Of a stretch of 64,000 bases of DNA, positions 62,638 to 64,000 are shown piece by piece. Origin of the DNA: Daejeonella sp. H1SJ63 (GTDB lineage: Bacteria; Bacteroidota; Bacteroidia; Sphingobacteriales; Sphingobacteriaceae); assembly GCF_029360775.1 (NCBI RefSeq), contig NZ_JARKMZ010000028.1, positions 434,001 to 498,000 on the forward strand, in the 5' to 3' direction. Each line of letters opens with the position of its first letter. The first letter of the stretch is position 1. The position numbers were made by a program, and so were the translations under genes. The notes under the pieces are model-generated. The model searched no databases, was not told the DNA's origin, and saw nothing but the letters and a program-made list of their open reading frames with translations.

Positions 62638-64000
62638 ATGAAAATATTATCTATAAGAATGATATATGTGTCGATAGCCATTATCATTTTGTTCGCATTC
62701 CAGTCTTGTAATGACAAGGAATTAACGGATATGAATAAAAATCCGAATGTAATTGAATATGCTATACCTGCATATACGTTTACAGCTGCCGTACATAATA
62801 GTATCCCTGGTCAGAGCTACAGAGCACTTGGCGGAGGATTGCAATATTTCGCTGTTTACAGAGAGGTAAATGGATCAGGAGATAAATTCTATGATTTTGG
62901 AGGTACTGCGGGTAGTTTTGATGTTTATAATAATCAGTGGAACAGGCTTCTGCAGCTTAATGAGCAGATACCCGGCCCTGAAAATGTAAACAAAAGGGCT
63001 GCAATTGAGATTTTAAGAATATTAGCTATTCATCAGGTAACTGATGTGATTGGCGACATGCCTTATACCGAGGCCATGAAGGGTTTGGCTAATCTTAAAC
63101 CTAAATATGATACCCAGAAAAGTATCTACACAGCAATGTTAAACGAACTTGATATTGCTCTGAAATCTATGGATTTGACTAAACCAAATGTATTTGGCAA
63201 TGCAGATCCATATTTTAAAGGTGACATAAGCAAGTGGAAAAAATTCGGTTACACACTGATGATGCGTTTAGGAATGCGTTTGTCGGACGTGGAGCCTGCT
63301 ACAGCCAAAACATGGGTTGAAAAAGCAGTTGCCGGAGGTGTTATGAGCGCTAATACTGATATTGCTTATCGTAAATTTGCAAATATTACAGGTCAGACTA
63401 ATCCAAGGGTGGATGGGCTAATTGCCGGTGATTTCGTCACTCCGGGAGGAGATAATGTGTTTGGAGGTAAATGGTCAGCAAAGTTTATCGATCATTTGAA
63501 AAATACGCAGGATCCTCGTTTACCTATTGTATCAGTAGTTTGGGTGCCTTCAGGCAATACCTATGTTGCAGATAATACCGTTGCAAAGCAGCGTGGAATG
63601 ATAAATGGAAGTCTGAATACTAAACCGACAGATTTTGATACCTACTCTGAACCATCATTGCTTTATTTGGATCGTGGTTCACCAATTATTACAATGGGGC
63701 CTGCAGAAGCATATCTTCTTCTGGCAGAAGCAGCATTAAGAGGTTGGAATGTTGGTACAACTGCAAAGGCGGCTTATGAGAATGGTGTTCGTGCTGCAAT
63801 GGCTCAATGGGCATTATGGCCAACTGTGGCCCCTCATTCCGGGGTTATTTCTGCTACTGCAGTAGATACCTATTTAACGAACAATCCATATTTAACAGGC
63901 GGAACATTTGAACAACAGCTTGAGCAGATTTCAACTCAGAAATGGGTATCTATGTTAGGGGATGATTTTGAAATTTTTTCAAATTGGCGCCGTACTAAAT
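62638..64000 (+). CDS. SusD-like outer-membrane lipoprotein (set 3, runs off the window)
   Basis: Begins 17 bp after susC and continues past the right edge; 454 codons are visible. The leader MKILSIRMIYVSIAIIILF ends in a lipobox with C24 (FAFQSCNDKE). The body is SusD-like_2 in type, like set 1: IPAYTFTAAVHNSIPGQ, a QVTDVIGDMPYTEAM segment and, near the edge, EQISTQKWVSMLGDDFEIF. It is the surface glycan-binding partner of the set-3 SusC. Confidence 0.93.
   Translation, partial: MKILSIRMIYVSIAIIILFAFQSCNDKELTDMNKNPNVIEYAIPAYTFTAAVHNSIPGQSYRALGGGLQYFAVYREVNGSGDKFYDFGGTAGSFDVYNNQWNRLLQLNEQIPGPENVNKRAAIEILRILAIHQVTDVIGDMPYTEAMKGLANLKPKYDTQKSIYTAMLNELDIALKSMDLTKPNVFGNADPYFKGDISKWKKFGYTLMMRLGMRLSDVEPATAKTWVEKAVAGGVMSANTDIAYRKFANITGQTNPRVDGLIAGDFVTPGGDNVFGGKWSAKFIDHLKNTQDPRLPIVSVVWVPSGNTYVADNTVAKQRGMINGSLNTKPTDFDTYSEPSLLYLDRGSPIITMGPAEAYLLLAEAALRGWNVGTTAKAAYENGVRAAMAQWALWPTVAPHSGVISATAVDTYLTNNPYLTGGTFEQQLEQISTQKWVSMLGDDFEIFSNWRRTK

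Overview
The window is a Bacteroidota chromosome segment, most likely from a Pedobacter-like member of the Sphingobacteriaceae. This is inferred from three complete sets of SusC/SusD with ECF sigma factor and FecR-type anti-sigma factor, from STN domains on the SusC proteins, from a DUF6266 gene, and from the weak Shine-Dalgarno signals. Almost everything belongs to one large accessory glycan-utilisation region. No tRNA, rRNA or CRISPR array was seen.

Layout. (1) Positions 1-10455, plus strand: tail of a transglutaminase-like protein, M28 peptidase, DUF4861 protein, ceramidase-like hydrolase, heparinase II/III-family lyase, CBM9-like protein and a Tat-exported double amidohydrolase. (2) 10456-15740: a patchwork interrupting the catabolic genes. 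It holds a 44-bp degenerate tandem repeat, a second ceramidase-like gene, REP-like palindromes, a DUF6266 gene, and an AT-rich two-gene cassette (four-helix membrane protein plus stand-alone ComEC-type metallo-beta-lactamase) flanked by structured inverted elements. (3) 15741-23158: a split amidohydrolase pair, a second heparinase-family lyase, a strong terminator and a transglutaminase-like enzyme. (4) 23418-30557: ECF sigma, FecR, SusC, SusD. (5) 31050-35176: three tandem Tat-exported AGE-fold (N-acylglucosamine 2-epimerase family) proteins. (6) 35252-36253: an IS982-family element. (7) 36323-47438, minus strand: sigma, FecR, SusC, SusD, a TIM-barrel isomerase-like protein and a haem-binding PVC-type dehydrogenase. 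This is the only minus-strand operon, and it is bracketed by IS982 ends that both point inward. (8) 48070-57037: nagA, nagB-like, sugar MFS transporter, third heparinase-family lyase, fructuronate reductase-like SDR and mannonate dehydratase. (9) 57278-64000: a third sigma/FecR/SusC/SusD set, running off the end.

How it fits together. SusCD pairs import oligomers. STN-bearing SusC proteins probably signal through FecR to their own sigma factors. Periplasmic lyases, amidohydrolases, ceramidase-like and peptidase/transglutaminase-like enzymes trim the polymer. NagA/NagB and UxuB/UxuA point to N-acetylhexosamine and uronate as the final sugars. There is no sulfatase and no GH88/GH105 unsaturated uronyl hydrolase in the window. 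The excess of amide-directed folds beside lyases suggests, as inference only, a non-sulfated uronate/aminosugar polymer with amide-linked substituents.

Most unusual items: the membrane protein/MBL cassette and its flanks, the fused-versus-split amidohydrolase pair with likely Tat co-export, the IS982-bracketed minus-strand block, and the hairpin found before every susC.
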